A stretch of 64,000 nt of DNA from Dehalococcoidia bacterium (GTDB lineage Bacteria > Chloroflexota > Dehalococcoidia > DSTF01 > JACRBR01), in assembly GCA_021731085.1 (NCBI GenBank), contig JAKFYB010000011.1, positions 1 through 64,000 on the forward strand. The letters are read 5' to 3'. The translations under genes were made by a program, and so were the position numbers. This document shows, piece by piece, positions 9,158-17,266 of the stretch. The notes beneath the pieces were generated by a model that searched no databases, was not told the origin of the DNA, and saw only the letters and a list, made by a program, of their open reading frames with translations. Positions within the stretch are counted from its first letter, which is position 1, and the number at the start of each line of letters is the position of its first letter.

Positions 9158-10102
9158 ATGATCGAAGTACGCGACCTGACCAGGCACTACGGCGACACCA
9201 TGGCCGTGGATCATCTGTCGTTCACCGTGCGACCGGGCGTGGTGACCGGCTTTCTCGGCCCCAATGGCGCCGGCAAATCCACCACCATGCGCATGATACT
9301 CGGACTCGACCGCCCCGCGGGCGGCTCAGTTACCGTCAACGGCCAGTCCTACGTTGACATGCCGGCACCGATGCAAGAAGTCGGCTCACTGCTGGACCCA
9401 AAGGAGATCCAGGGCGGACGCACGGCCTACCAGCACCTGCGCTGGGTCGCACAGGCAAGCCGGATCCCGCGGCGCCGAGTGGACGAGGTCCTGGAAATCG
9501 TAGGCCTGATCGATGTGGCACACCGTCGCGTGGGCGGCTTCTCACTCGGCATGTCTCAGCGCCTCGGCATCGCGACCGCGCTTCTCGGCGACCCGCCAAT
9601 CCTGCTCTTCGACGAACCCGTGAACGGGCTCGACCCGGAGGGCATCGTCTGGATTCGCACGCTGATGCAGCGACTGGCGTCCGAGGGTCGCACGGTGTTC
9701 GTCTCCAGCCACCTCATGAGTGAGATGCAGGAGACCGCGGAACACGTCCTAGTCATCGGGCGGGGACGCCTGATCGCTGACACCAGCGTCGCCGACCTTA
9801 TGCGCAACAGCGCGCGCAGTCACGTACGTGTGGTTTCGCCGCAGGCAGCAGACCTCCTAACGCTCCTCGAAGGCGCCGGCGGCCGCGTCGACGCCAGCCC
9901 TGACGGGTGGCTCAGCGTAGAGGGCCTCGATGCCACGAGGATTGGCGAGATCGCGTACGGCGGCAGCATCCGGTTGCACGAACTCACCCCACAGCACGCG
10001 AGCCTGGAAGCGGCGTTCATCGAGCTCACACGCGACAGCGTCGAGTACCACGCGGATGCCGTCGCTCCGGCGGTGCTCGCGACAGAAGGGTCACGATCAT
10101 GA
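9158..10102 (+). CDS. ABC transporter ATP-binding protein (BcrA-like)
   Basis: The 314-residue protein starts at an ATG with TTGGAGG upstream. Walker A is at 34-42 (GPNGAGKST), the signature is FSLGMSQRL (an S for G variant), and Walker B is ILLFDEPVNGLDP, with a switch His in VFVSSHLMSEM. The C-terminal ~90 residues are the accessory region seen in BcrA/antibiotic-exporter ATPases. It powers export by the membrane protein encoded downstream, whose start overlaps by four bases. It is probably controlled by the adjacent two-component system. The substrate is not known; lantibiotic or peptide-antibiotic protection is typical of such sets. Confidence 0.9.
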   Translation: MIEVRDLTRHYGDTMAVDHLSFTVRPGVVTGFLGPNGAGKSTTMRMILGLDRPAGGSVTVNGQSYVDMPAPMQEVGSLLDPKEIQGGRTAYQHLRWVAQASRIPRRRVDEVLEIVGLIDVAHRRVGGFSLGMSQRLGIATALLGDPPILLFDEPVNGLDPEGIVWIRTLMQRLASEGRTVFVSSHLMSEMQETAEHVLVIGRGRLIADTSVADLMRNSARSHVRVVSPQAADLLTLLEGAGGRVDASPDGWLSVEGLDATRIGEIAYGGSIRLHELTPQHASLEAAFIELTRDSVEYHADAVAPAVLATEGSRS

Positions 10103-10932
10103 CGACACTCACGACTCCAACCGGCGACCGCAGCGTGCCGCTCCAGCCCGCACGCTTCATCGACACCCTCGCCGCAGAATGGACCAAGCTCATCTCGCTG
10201 CGTTCGACTTACATCACGCTCGCGCTCGGGATCGGGCTCTCGCTTGCTGCCACACCGCTTATTGGCATAGCGTTCGGGAGCCGCTGGGACGGTATGAGCG
10301 CCAGTGAACAGGCCGACTTCCAGCCTGCTGCCTTCGCGATGTTCGGCTATCTGCTGAGCCAGATCATCTTCGCCGTACTCGGCGTGCTCGTCGTGGCGTC
10401 CGAGTACTCGAGCGGCCAGATCCGCCTCTCGCTTGCGGCAACGCCGCGTCGTGGCCGCTTTCTGTTCGCCAAGCTAACCATCCTGGCTATGGTGACACTC
10501 GTTGCTGGCCTCGTCATCGCATTCGGAATGTTCTTCGTGGGCCAGATGGTGTTCAGTGCATACAACGCACCGGTCGCCTCGTTGACGGATGACGGCGCTC
10601 TGCGTGCCGTGCTGGGCGTCGGAGCGATGCTGATGGTCGTCCCGGTGCTCGGAGCCTGCGTGGCTGCGCTCCTCCGCAGCACACCAGCCGCGATCACGAC
10701 GGTGCTTGCGTTCACATTCGCACCGCAGCTGTTTGAAGAACTCGTGCCGACGTGGTGGCAGGACAACGTGCTCAGTCTCCTCCCCGGCTCCGCGATGGAA
10801 AACCTGATGATCGCGCACCTTGTCGAAGAGAATCCGGCGTACGGCCCGGTCACCGCAATCCTGATCATCGTCGCATGGCTCGTAATCGGGATCGGCAGCG
10901 CATACGCCATGCTCCGCTGGCGGGACGCATGA
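10099..10932 (+). CDS. ABC-2 type transporter permease
   Basis: The 277-residue membrane protein starts at the ATG that overlaps the ATPase stop (ATGA). It has the ABC-2 pattern: an N-terminal DTLAAEWTKLISLRSTY segment, a first TM near residue 30 and about six TM helices in all (for example FAMFGYLLSQIIFAVLGVLV, LTILAMVTLVAGLVIAFGMF, LIIVAWLVIGIGSAYAML). It forms the channel half of the exporter with the preceding ATPase. Confidence 0.88.
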   Translation: MTTLTTPTGDRSVPLQPARFIDTLAAEWTKLISLRSTYITLALGIGLSLAATPLIGIAFGSRWDGMSASEQADFQPAAFAMFGYLLSQIIFAVLGVLVVASEYSSGQIRLSLAATPRRGRFLFAKLTILAMVTLVAGLVIAFGMFFVGQMVFSAYNAPVASLTDDGALRAVLGVGAMLMVVPVLGACVAALLRSTPAAITTVLAFTFAPQLFEELVPTWWQDNVLSLLPGSAMENLMIAHLVEENPAYGPVTAILIIVAWLVIGIGSAYAMLRWRDA

Positions 10933-11340
10933 GATCGCCTGGCGTCTCGCCTCGGTCGCGTGGGCGCGGGGCGGGACGCCGGTACGAACACAGCGGTGAA
11001 CTCCACGTACCGGCTGATCGTGTCGCTGCAGTTCGGGCCTACCGGCCGGCCCGTGCAGACATCGACAAGAACGGAGTCGTGAACTCTACTGACTTGTTGC
11101 TAGTTGCGCTGCAGTTCGGGGAGTTTCTGTTAGGTACCCCACGCACACGATGGCACAATAGTGCGCGTTCACGACGACCCTGATTGACTAACGCTTGCCA
11201 TGACTCGGCTGATCGCCTCCTACCGATAGGAGCGACACTGCCTGCTGCAGCCTGTTTGGAACGGCAATGGGCCCGTACCTCCCGTCGCACCGATCCGGCA
11301 CTAGTGTGTGGTACGCCGGAGGTCACGAGCACCAAGGATC
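10933..11340. other. gene-poor 408-bp gap with dockerin remnant
   Basis: The gap lies between the 3' ends of the permease (+) and the DUF2290 gene (-). It contains a decayed dockerin-coding stretch (10991-11136), a degenerate relative of the CACACGAT palindrome near 11141-11168 and a small CTCCTA/TAGGAG hairpin (11217-11232). No intact gene is seen. It probably marks the left side of the accessory island. Confidence 0.5.
10991..11136 (+). pseudogene. decayed dockerin-type repeat fragment
   Basis: One frame from 11058 reads DIDKNGVVNSTDLLLVALQF, a dockerin-type EF-hand loop with its helix. An 83-bp-upstream copy (from 10996) reads VNSTYRLIVSLQFG in another frame and shares 13 identical bases (GCTGCAGTTCGGG) with the second. 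There is no start codon with a ribosome site and no upstream domain, so this is the remains of a third dockerin-bearing gene. Confidence 0.55.
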
Positions 11341-12039
11341 TCAAGTTTGCGCCGTGCTGACCGGACTGGACACTAGCGGATCGCGCCAATTGATATGCAA
11401 CTCGGACTCTTCATCTGGGAGCAACGTACGGTTACTGCTTGCTTGCGCCCATTGGCGCAGAAACGGATGTGTGTTCCAGAGCTCGGGATAGAACTGGCGA
11501 AACACGAATCGGACAAAATGGCCGAGACTAAGCGGCCCAGCACTCGCGACTCGACATGACCCGGCGACGACCGTTAAGTGGCTCGCCGCATGTCCGGGAG
11601 CCGCTGCAGCTGGATCGAAGTCGAAACGAACGGGACTCCGCAACCGAATGTCTCCGATGGAGGGTGGCCCAAAGTCTTCAAGAAGGTCGAGGAGGGGGAT
11701 CTCTAGAAGCAATTCTGGATCGAAATCGAAAGGACAGGGGATGTAGACGAGCCGGTGTCCGACAAGGTCTTCGCGTTGGAAGTCAAAACTGACTTGCAGC
11801 AGGGCGCCATCCCTCAGGACGACAGAGAATTGTCTGTTGCGGAGCCAAGTTGTGTACTCGGCGAGCGATGGACTGTCGTTTTGCCACAGCGCCAGAGCGC
11901 CGGTGGTTCCAACCCACGAAACACGTAGTCGAGCGCCTGCCCCTGTCACTCCTACGGGATTGGAGTCGAGGACGATTCCCGCGCTGGATAGCGCATCAAT
12001 CAGATTGCGTATGTCCGTCGCGCAGCTACTCGAGGTCAT
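11341..12039 (-). CDS. DUF2290 domain protein, partner of upstream helicase
   Basis: The 232-residue protein matches the DUF2290 pattern from memory: a C-terminal half with LLEDFGPPSIGDIRLRSPVR, then ASHLTVVAGSCRVASAGPLS and FVRFVFRQFYPE. It is soluble with no signal peptide. Its biochemical role is unknown. Its ATG lies 14 bases inside the helicase gene, so the two are coupled. I recall helicase-DUF2290 pairs being listed as candidate anti-phage systems. Base composition is less GC-rich than the core genome genes, in line with transfer. Confidence 0.7.
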   Translation of the reverse strand: MTSSSCATDIRNLIDALSSAGIVLDSNPVGVTGAGARLRVSWVGTTGALALWQNDSPSLAEYTTWLRNRQFSVVLRDGALLQVSFDFQREDLVGHRLVYIPCPFDFDPELLLEIPLLDLLEDFGPPSIGDIRLRSPVRFDFDPAAAAPGHAASHLTVVAGSCRVASAGPLSLGHFVRFVFRQFYPELWNTHPFLRQWAQASSNRTLLPDEESELHINWRDPLVSSPVSTAQT

Positions 12040-14257
12040 GCGCTTCTGCAGAATCGCGCTCTAGGAGTCTCGCGATGCTTGTGCGTAGATCTGCTGGCAG
12101 CGAGTTGAAATCCAAATCACCAGCCTGCGCTGAGCGCAAGAGGTCACGCAGGTTTTGCTCCAACTGACGAAGCCGGGCGATTTCGTCATCTGTGCGGTCC
12201 CGATGCACCATGCGCATACGCTGCAGCTCCTCGGTTGTCGGAATCTGGAGTTCGAGTGCGAAGTTTCGTTCACGCGCCGCCGTGATTTCGTCCTGAAGCA
12301 GTTGCATCCCAGATCCCCATCCCGTTATCCGTATCCAAGCTCGGGATCGAGTAATGGCCGTAAATAGCGTGTTTCTGAGCCTAAGGAGCTCGTGGCCAGA
12401 TTGACACTCTTGGGCGTTCAATACGTAGACCATCGGTGCCTCGTTACCCTTGGACCTGTAGATATTTGCTACCGCGATCGAGTCGCTAGAAAAGAGCTCG
12501 TCAACGCTGGATGTTACGCCCGCTAGGTGCGACTCGATTTTGCGGGCCTGCAGCGCGTCCGCCAAGATGCGAGATGACGATTTTGAAGTGTAAGCGTCAG
12601 GAAGGATCACGAGAACGTCATCAGTTTCAAGTTCGTCCTCGGTGATGTTAGTCGCGATCTGCTCCGCGACCCACTCGGCCTGTTCTCTCTCGCTCTCGAA
12701 CGTGCGGGCTACGATGGCGTCGTCTTGACTTAACAAGTCTGTGAAATACTCGGGGTACGAGGTCGGAGCGCGGGTGAGCGTTACTCGCGACCCTTCCGTA
12801 AGTGTGCCATCGACAACTTGGTAACCAATGGATTCCCACTGATGTGGATCGTCGAAGTGCTGAACAGGGCCCTCGGCACGGTAGATACCAAACCCAAGTG
12901 CGTGCGCCAGTGCGAGTGCCCACGGCGTATTTCGGTAACAGATTGGCAAGGTGATATCTTGCCGAGGCATGCCAGGATTGCTTCGCAATTCCACCCGAGG
13001 ATTGCCGCCTTCGTCGGTTCCGAAGAGATCTCGGGTCGAGGGCATAGTTGCTTCTGAAAGCTTCTGCAACTCGTCGTACGCAAATACAACTCTCTTCGGC
13101 GGGCGAGCGAACTTATGCGCGAGTTGGAAGAAGGGCTCAGGCAAGTCCTGCCCTTCGTCAATTAGGATGGCGTCAAACATAGTTGGCATGTCAGCTACCT
13201 GGTCCGCGAGGTCAAGTAACTCCTTACAAACGCCTCGGAATTCGTCTCCGCGCCGGAACTTCGCGCGTGCGTAGCCGAAATCCCGTACTGGAGCCGCCAA
13301 CGCACGAGCCATCTCGGAATACAGTCCGGGTTTGCCCGTCCCGCCCCACGCATGCAGAACCCTCAGTCGTTGCCAATTCGGTTCATCTGCGGCGTGTTCG
13401 AACGTAAATCGACGAATCAGATCGATGAACTGCTGGTAAAGAGAACGCGTGTAGAAGACGACGGCAATGTCCCAGTCGGGATGCTGAGTGTGCAGATATG
13501 CCGCCTTTAGTGCGAGCACAACTGTTTTGCCCGAACCAGCGAGACCTCTGATGCGTTGCGGACCTTCGGGCATTTCGATCGCGGCGGCGTTTTGCCACCG
13601 ATCCAAGTTTGCGATTTCTCGCTCGATCTTCTTGATCACTGCGCCGCGCGAACTTGCTCTAGTAACGCCCTCGCGCCGCTTCGCCGGCTTGATGGTCGAA
13701 ACGCGCTGGATGACTGCGTTAAGCGGGGCCCACAGTTCCTCACTCAACGGTGGCAGCTGCGCGATTGCGTGCGCCAAATCCTGCACACCGGCGAACCTTC
13801 CGCTTGCCACCGATGGAACGGGTGTCGTGATGGAATTGGCGAATACAGTTACTACTTCGGGTTGGACTGCGAGGTCTCGTCCTCTTCGCAGGCTGTCGTT
13901 TCGCTCAAGATTTGCTTTGAGAACAAAGAAGAGCCGATCCTGTTGATCTTGCAGGGATGCCCAGCGGCTCACATCGCCGTCCGGCGGGGTGCTGGGCTCG
14001 ACTGTAAATGCGACTAGGCCGTGTTCGCGTGTGAGCAAGAGCGCATCAACATCGACTTGGCTGTCAGCAGATGCGATTACTGGATAACCCAGGAACAGCG
14101 TTCCGTCGAGGCGAAGGCCCTCCACGGACGAGATGAGCTGTTGTGCAATCTCGACCGGGTACTTCGTTTGGCCGCGAACAACCTCTATCATTCCCGTTCC
14201 CCAATCCGCACATGCGTGTCCAATCGGCAAGATATCCCCCAATGCCCTTGAGCGCAT
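12026..14257 (-). CDS. UvrD/Rep-like SF1 helicase with N-terminal nuclease-like region
   Basis: The 743-residue protein has a Q-motif Gln (LDRWQNAAA), Walker A GLAGSGKT at about 238-245, Walker B ILIDEGQDLP at about 367-371, motif III VVFAYDELQKLS and motif VI LFTAITRSRAW. This marks it as a DNA-translocating SF1A ATPase. The first ~200 residues include VDVDALLLTREHGLVAFTVE, which resembles a NERD/PD-(D/E)xK core, but the Lys is not evident. An ATG at 14257 with GAGGAG upstream was preferred over a GTG at 14296. The region is visibly less GC-rich than flanking genes. With the overlapping DUF2290 gene it forms a candidate defence module. Confidence 0.8.
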   Translation of the reverse strand: MRSRALGDILPIGHACADWGTGMIEVVRGQTKYPVEIAQQLISSVEGLRLDGTLFLGYPVIASADSQVDVDALLLTREHGLVAFTVEPSTPPDGDVSRWASLQDQQDRLFFVLKANLERNDSLRRGRDLAVQPEVVTVFANSITTPVPSVASGRFAGVQDLAHAIAQLPPLSEELWAPLNAVIQRVSTIKPAKRREGVTRASSRGAVIKKIEREIANLDRWQNAAAIEMPEGPQRIRGLAGSGKTVVLALKAAYLHTQHPDWDIAVVFYTRSLYQQFIDLIRRFTFEHAADEPNWQRLRVLHAWGGTGKPGLYSEMARALAAPVRDFGYARAKFRRGDEFRGVCKELLDLADQVADMPTMFDAILIDEGQDLPEPFFQLAHKFARPPKRVVFAYDELQKLSEATMPSTRDLFGTDEGGNPRVELRSNPGMPRQDITLPICYRNTPWALALAHALGFGIYRAEGPVQHFDDPHQWESIGYQVVDGTLTEGSRVTLTRAPTSYPEYFTDLLSQDDAIVARTFESEREQAEWVAEQIATNITEDELETDDVLVILPDAYTSKSSSRILADALQARKIESHLAGVTSSVDELFSSDSIAVANIYRSKGNEAPMVYVLNAQECQSGHELLRLRNTLFTAITRSRAWIRITGWGSGMQLLQDEITAARERNFALELQIPTTEELQRMRMVHRDRTDDEIARLRQLEQNLRDLLRSAQAGDLDFNSLPADLRTSIARLLERDSAEAHDLE

Positions 14258-14401
14258 TAGCTGCTCCTCAAATCCTTCCCCCAGGGCCTTAGGCACGTTT
14301 CGCCGCGCCAGCCCAAGGCTTTCGGGGAATGGAATGGTGCCGCACGGGAATGGTGCGTAGGCTCATGTTTGAGTGCATAGAAAAGTGAGTGTTCGAAAGC
14401 A

Positions 14402-15526
14402 TCAGGCTGCGGCCTTGCGCACCATCGCCCAGATGAGTTCGACGTCTGGAGGTGCGGCTTCCGGCATCGCGAGATCGGCCACGTACTCTCCGAGTTCGCG
14501 CATCACGCCTTCGATCATCTCACGCGCCTCGGCGAGGATGAATCGACCACTGTCATCCAGCGGATCGTGTCCGTCGAACTCAACGTCCGCGATTTGCTTG
14601 ATCACTTCCTCGATCGCCGCCAGCTCACTTGCCCGCGCCAGCACCTCTTGCCGGACAGCAATCACAAGCATCGTGGGTAGGTTCTTTAATGCCGGTTCCT
14701 GGGTGAGGTCGAAAATATCCAGTTCCTTAGCCGGGATCGGCAGCGTCTGCCGAGCCGGCGTGTCCGACAGCGCCCTCTCCGCATGCTCGCGCCAGCGCAG
14801 CCGGCGAGCGACGTCATCTTCATCGCTGTCGGGATGGACGTCGTATGCCATGCCCCAGTCCGGAAACAACGGCACGTCCGCGCCCGACCAGGCGGCCACG
14901 TCGCCCCATGTCACCTTGCGGCGCTTTCCACGCCGTTTGCAAGGCAGCGCCCCAGACGCGATCGCTTCCTCCATCACGGCCTCGATCTCATCCCATCGGT
15001 TGTCCCATGCCTCGCTCGTCGGGTCGCCATCTTCGTCGAGGTCGTCCGGTGCCCACGGCCCTGCCAACAGGTAGTGCTCGATCACCGTGTCGAGGTCGTC
15101 GATCTCACCGGCAAGCTCTGACCTGCGGGCTTGGAGACGCGACTCCGTAGTTGGCTCCTTCGTGTCCAGCCCGATGTACGCGCCGAGCAGCGTGAAGTCG
15201 AGGGCGCAGATGCGCAGCGATTGGAGCCAGCCCATCTTGATGGATGTCTGCCGCGCCTGCTCCCGCATGATCACGAGGGTGACGGCGAGTTCCACGTTGA
15301 CGGCGTTGATCAGGCCCAACAGCCGAGAGAACTCCTTGGCGTCGTGGCTTGGCGTCGTGTGGAGCACGAGCGGGTCGGGCTTCTCCCCGATGCGCATGGA
15401 CTCCATGACGAGGATCGCACGTTCCTTGGCCGTCAGGCCGGGCATGAGGCGATCGAGACGCTTGTCGGTCACGGGAGCCTCCTCAATCCAACGATATATT
15501 TCTGTCGAGCGCACGGGCCTACCCAA
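14402..15526 (-). CDS. unknown island protein, 374 residues
   Basis: I do not recognise this protein. It starts at a TTG (15526) or at a GTG four codons on. It is soluble and mostly helical, with a basic patch (CKRRGKRRKVTW) near residue 200 followed by an acidic stretch (PDSDEDD). Codon use looks like a real gene, and it follows the 15564-15962 gene by 37 bases in the same direction, so the two probably form one transcript. It belongs to the accessory island. Confidence 0.6.
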   Translation of the reverse strand: MGRPVRSTEIYRWIEEAPVTDKRLDRLMPGLTAKERAILVMESMRIGEKPDPLVLHTTPSHDAKEFSRLLGLINAVNVELAVTLVIMREQARQTSIKMGWLQSLRICALDFTLLGAYIGLDTKEPTTESRLQARRSELAGEIDDLDTVIEHYLLAGPWAPDDLDEDGDPTSEAWDNRWDEIEAVMEEAIASGALPCKRRGKRRKVTWGDVAAWSGADVPLFPDWGMAYDVHPDSDEDDVARRLRWREHAERALSDTPARQTLPIPAKELDIFDLTQEPALKNLPTMLVIAVRQEVLARASELAAIEEVIKQIADVEFDGHDPLDDSGRFILAEAREMIEGVMRELGEYVADLAMPEAAPPDVELIWAMVRKAAA

Positions 15527-15563
15527 GCCCTACGCTGGCAGCGCGAACCAGACTGCGCCGTCC

Positions 15564-15962
15564 TCATCGTTGTCCCTTCTTCACCAGGCGCGGACCGAGC
15601 GCCGCTTCGACGGTGCGCAGGCGCTCCTCCAGTTCGCCGACCTCCAGCAGCTTGGCGGCAGCTTGGGCGGCGGCGATCAGCAACCGCCCGCGAGCGACGG
15701 AGTTCTCCGTGTTGAGGGCATCGGTGACGACGATCTCCACGAGCCTGCGGATCTCCGTGATGGACTGCAGGCCCTCGAAGTCGTAGGCGCCGGCGATCGT
15801 GTTCTCCTTGCGCCGTCGCAGGCCGCCGAGGCGTCGGGCTTCGACGGCAGCCTCTGCGTGTTCGGGCGAATGCCAGAAGCAGACGGACTCTTCGCGAAGT
15901 GGAGTTGCTCCACAACGCTGGCCATCCTTGGTCGGCGCCGAACAGGCGCGAATGCCTACCAT
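15564..15962 (-). CDS. small protein with N-terminal Cys/His zinc-knuckle-like motif
   Basis: The 132-residue protein starts at ATG 15962. The first 35 residues carry spaced Cys and His (CSAPTKDGQRC, then CFWHSPEH), a likely zinc site. A basic GGLRRRKEN segment follows, then a long helical C-terminus (ARGRLLIAAAQAAAKLLEVGELEERLRTVEAAL). It looks like a nucleic-acid-associated island protein; no function can be given. It is in the same direction as the unknown gene at 14402. Confidence 0.6.
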   Translation of the reverse strand: MVGIRACSAPTKDGQRCGATPLREESVCFWHSPEHAEAAVEARRLGGLRRRKENTIAGAYDFEGLQSITEIRRLVEIVVTDALNTENSVARGRLLIAAAQAAAKLLEVGELEERLRTVEAALGPRLVKKGQR

Positions 15963-15965
15963 CGC

Positions 15966-16163
15966 CTACCTCTGCAGGGAACGTGCGTTGCTAGGGTCGT
16001 GCACACGATCTGGCCATCGTGTGGCATGAGTTTCGCGCGCCTGAATCGCGTCGAAGTCGAGGTACTGCGCGATGGTCATCGTGCGATCGTCGTTCAACGT
16101 GACGACCATCCTCCTGGGCACGAGAGCAGGGTCGATCGGCTGCGGCCGAGGCCGCATTCGCAT
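15966..16163 (-). CDS. possible small island ORF (65 residues)
   Basis: An open frame downstream of the RAMA gene reads plausible protein (RRMVVTLNDDRTMTIAQYLD). The start at 16163 has no strong ribosome site, and copy 3 of the palindrome lies inside its end, which argues against it. It could be a real small gene or a read-through tail. Confidence 0.3.
   Translation of the reverse strand: MRMRPRPQPIDPALVPRRMVVTLNDDRTMTIAQYLDFDAIQARETHATRWPDRVHDPSNARSLQR
16002..16023. repeat. palindrome, copy 3 (CACACGAT-n6-ATCGTGTG)
   Basis: The arms are identical to copy 1, with loop CTGGCC. It lies just upstream of the 15564-15962 gene start and downstream of the RAMA gene. It is the only copy not directly next to a clear stop codon. 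Confidence 0.65.
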
Positions 16164-16222
16164 CCACCACAACGAGAGCAGGCCGCCGAAGCGACCCGTC
16201 TCGGGCTCGGGTGCAGACGTTG

Positions 16223-16642
16223 CTACTGCGCGGTGTGCGTCAGCGCGTGTTCCGTCGCCGCTTTCATCGTCGGGAACACCTGGCCGCAGGCGCCGCAGCC
16301 GAACGAATCGCCGCTCTCCGTCTTCGCGGCCTTCTTCTTCGGCGCGCTCTTCTTTGTCGCCTTCTTGGGGGGTGCCTTCTTCCTTGTCGGCTTCTTCGTC
16401 GCTTTGGGCTTCGGTTCGCGCGCGGGCTTGAGGTCGCCATCCAGGCTCCAGAAGCGCCACCCGTTCGCCGCGATCCCGCCCATCACCGCCTTCGCGGCGG
16501 AACTCGGGCTCTTGTAGTCCGTCCCCGCGACCCGGTAGCGCAGGCCGTCCTCCGTCTCCATCACGACGCAGGTGTGGTCCTCCTTCTTGTACCGCGCGAC
16601 GAGCACGGTCCCCGGCGCTAGTTCTCTGTTCTCGAGTGGCAT
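16223..16642 (-). CDS. RAMA-domain protein with histone-H1-like tail and C2H2-like zinc finger
   Basis: The 139-residue protein starts at ATG 16642, seven bases after AAGGAG. Residues about 8-70 match the RAMA fold from memory (LAPGTVLVARYKK, then SPSSAAKAVMGG and NGWRFWSLDG). RAMA modules are predicted to read modified DNA and are usually fused to methylases or restriction enzymes. Residues about 75-110 are Lys/Ala/Pro-rich repeats (KKATKKSAPKKKAAK) like the histone H1 tail. The end carries CGACGQVF followed by HALTHT, a single C2H2-like finger. A small free-standing reader with a DNA-coating tail is unusual. The ParB-methyltransferase in the same island could supply the modification. Confidence 0.65.
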   Translation of the reverse strand: MPLENRELAPGTVLVARYKKEDHTCVVMETEDGLRYRVAGTDYKSPSSAAKAVMGGIAANGWRFWSLDGDLKPAREPKPKATKKPTRKKAPPKKATKKSAPKKKAAKTESGDSFGCGACGQVFPTMKAATEHALTHTAQ

Positions 16643-16693
16643 GTGGCATCTCCTTGTGAAAGCCCCGGCCAGGGGCGTCTTCGTTGGCGATGC

Positions 16694-16848
16694 CATACAT
16701 CACTCTGCAGCCGATCGAAGTCAACGGGATGTGGCGAGAATCTGCGCACCGTCCGGAGAGATTGTTGTGGCGCGTCAACCGTCCGCAGAGATTGTCTGTC
16801 TTTGCCCGAAATACTCGTTGACTTACAGCCCGCGCAGAGTGATGTATG
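16694..16848. promoter_or_regulatory. 155-bp interrupted palindrome with two 18-bp direct repeats
   Basis: CATACATCACTCTGC (16694-16708) is the perfect inverse of GCAGAGTGATGTATG (16834-16848). Inside, AAGTCAACG (16718-16726) pairs with CGTTGACTT (16816-16824). Both pairs share the centre 16771. Around that centre are two direct repeats, ACCGTCC(G/C)GAGAGATTGT-like, at 16748-16765 and 16778-16795, 30 bp apart. The block fills the space between the divergent RAMA (-) and 16869 (+) genes. It may be a two-way operator, an origin with iterons, or a small inverted-repeat element. Confidence 0.6.
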
Positions 16849-16868
16849 TGGTGAAAGGAGAAGCAACC

Positions 16869-17261
16869 ATGACCAGCCAATACGCATTTGTCGGCACCTA
16901 CGAGGCGCGGTCCTTCCCGAAGGGATGGGCGCACCCGAAGCGCAACGGACGCTACGTCCCGCTCCTCCCCTACGGCTACGCCGGTGACGAGACCGACGAC
17001 TTTGTCGCCACGCCGGAGACGACGATGCCGCCATCGAGGCTGCAGGGCGAGAACGAGATCGCCGCTTACGAGGCCGTCAGCGAAGGCACGCCGATTTCGC
17101 CCGCATTCCCCGACACGCCCCAGGGGCGGCTCGACCTCTGCAACTGGTGCGCAGCCAACGAAGACATTCTCGGGAAGCGGAAGGTCGATGCCGAAGCCTG
17201 GGCGGCGATCCTCTTCGGCGATGCCGCGATCACGGGCGACGGCAGCGTCATCGCGCAGTAG
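16869..17261 (+). CDS. unknown island protein, 130 residues
   Basis: The start is ATG 16869 after a strong AAAGGAG; longer frames upstream run through the palindrome and are rejected. The protein is soluble and acidic (begins MTSQYAFVGTYEARSFPK). It has a single CNWC near residue 100. I do not recognise a family. It is the only clear + strand gene in this part of the island and is divergent from the RAMA gene, so the symmetric region at 16694-16848 probably controls both. Confidence 0.6.
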   Translation: MTSQYAFVGTYEARSFPKGWAHPKRNGRYVPLLPYGYAGDETDDFVATPETTMPPSRLQGENEIAAYEAVSEGTPISPAFPDTPQGRLDLCNWCAANEDILGKRKVDAEAWAAILFGDAAITGDGSVIAQ

Positions 17262-17266
17262 GTTCG

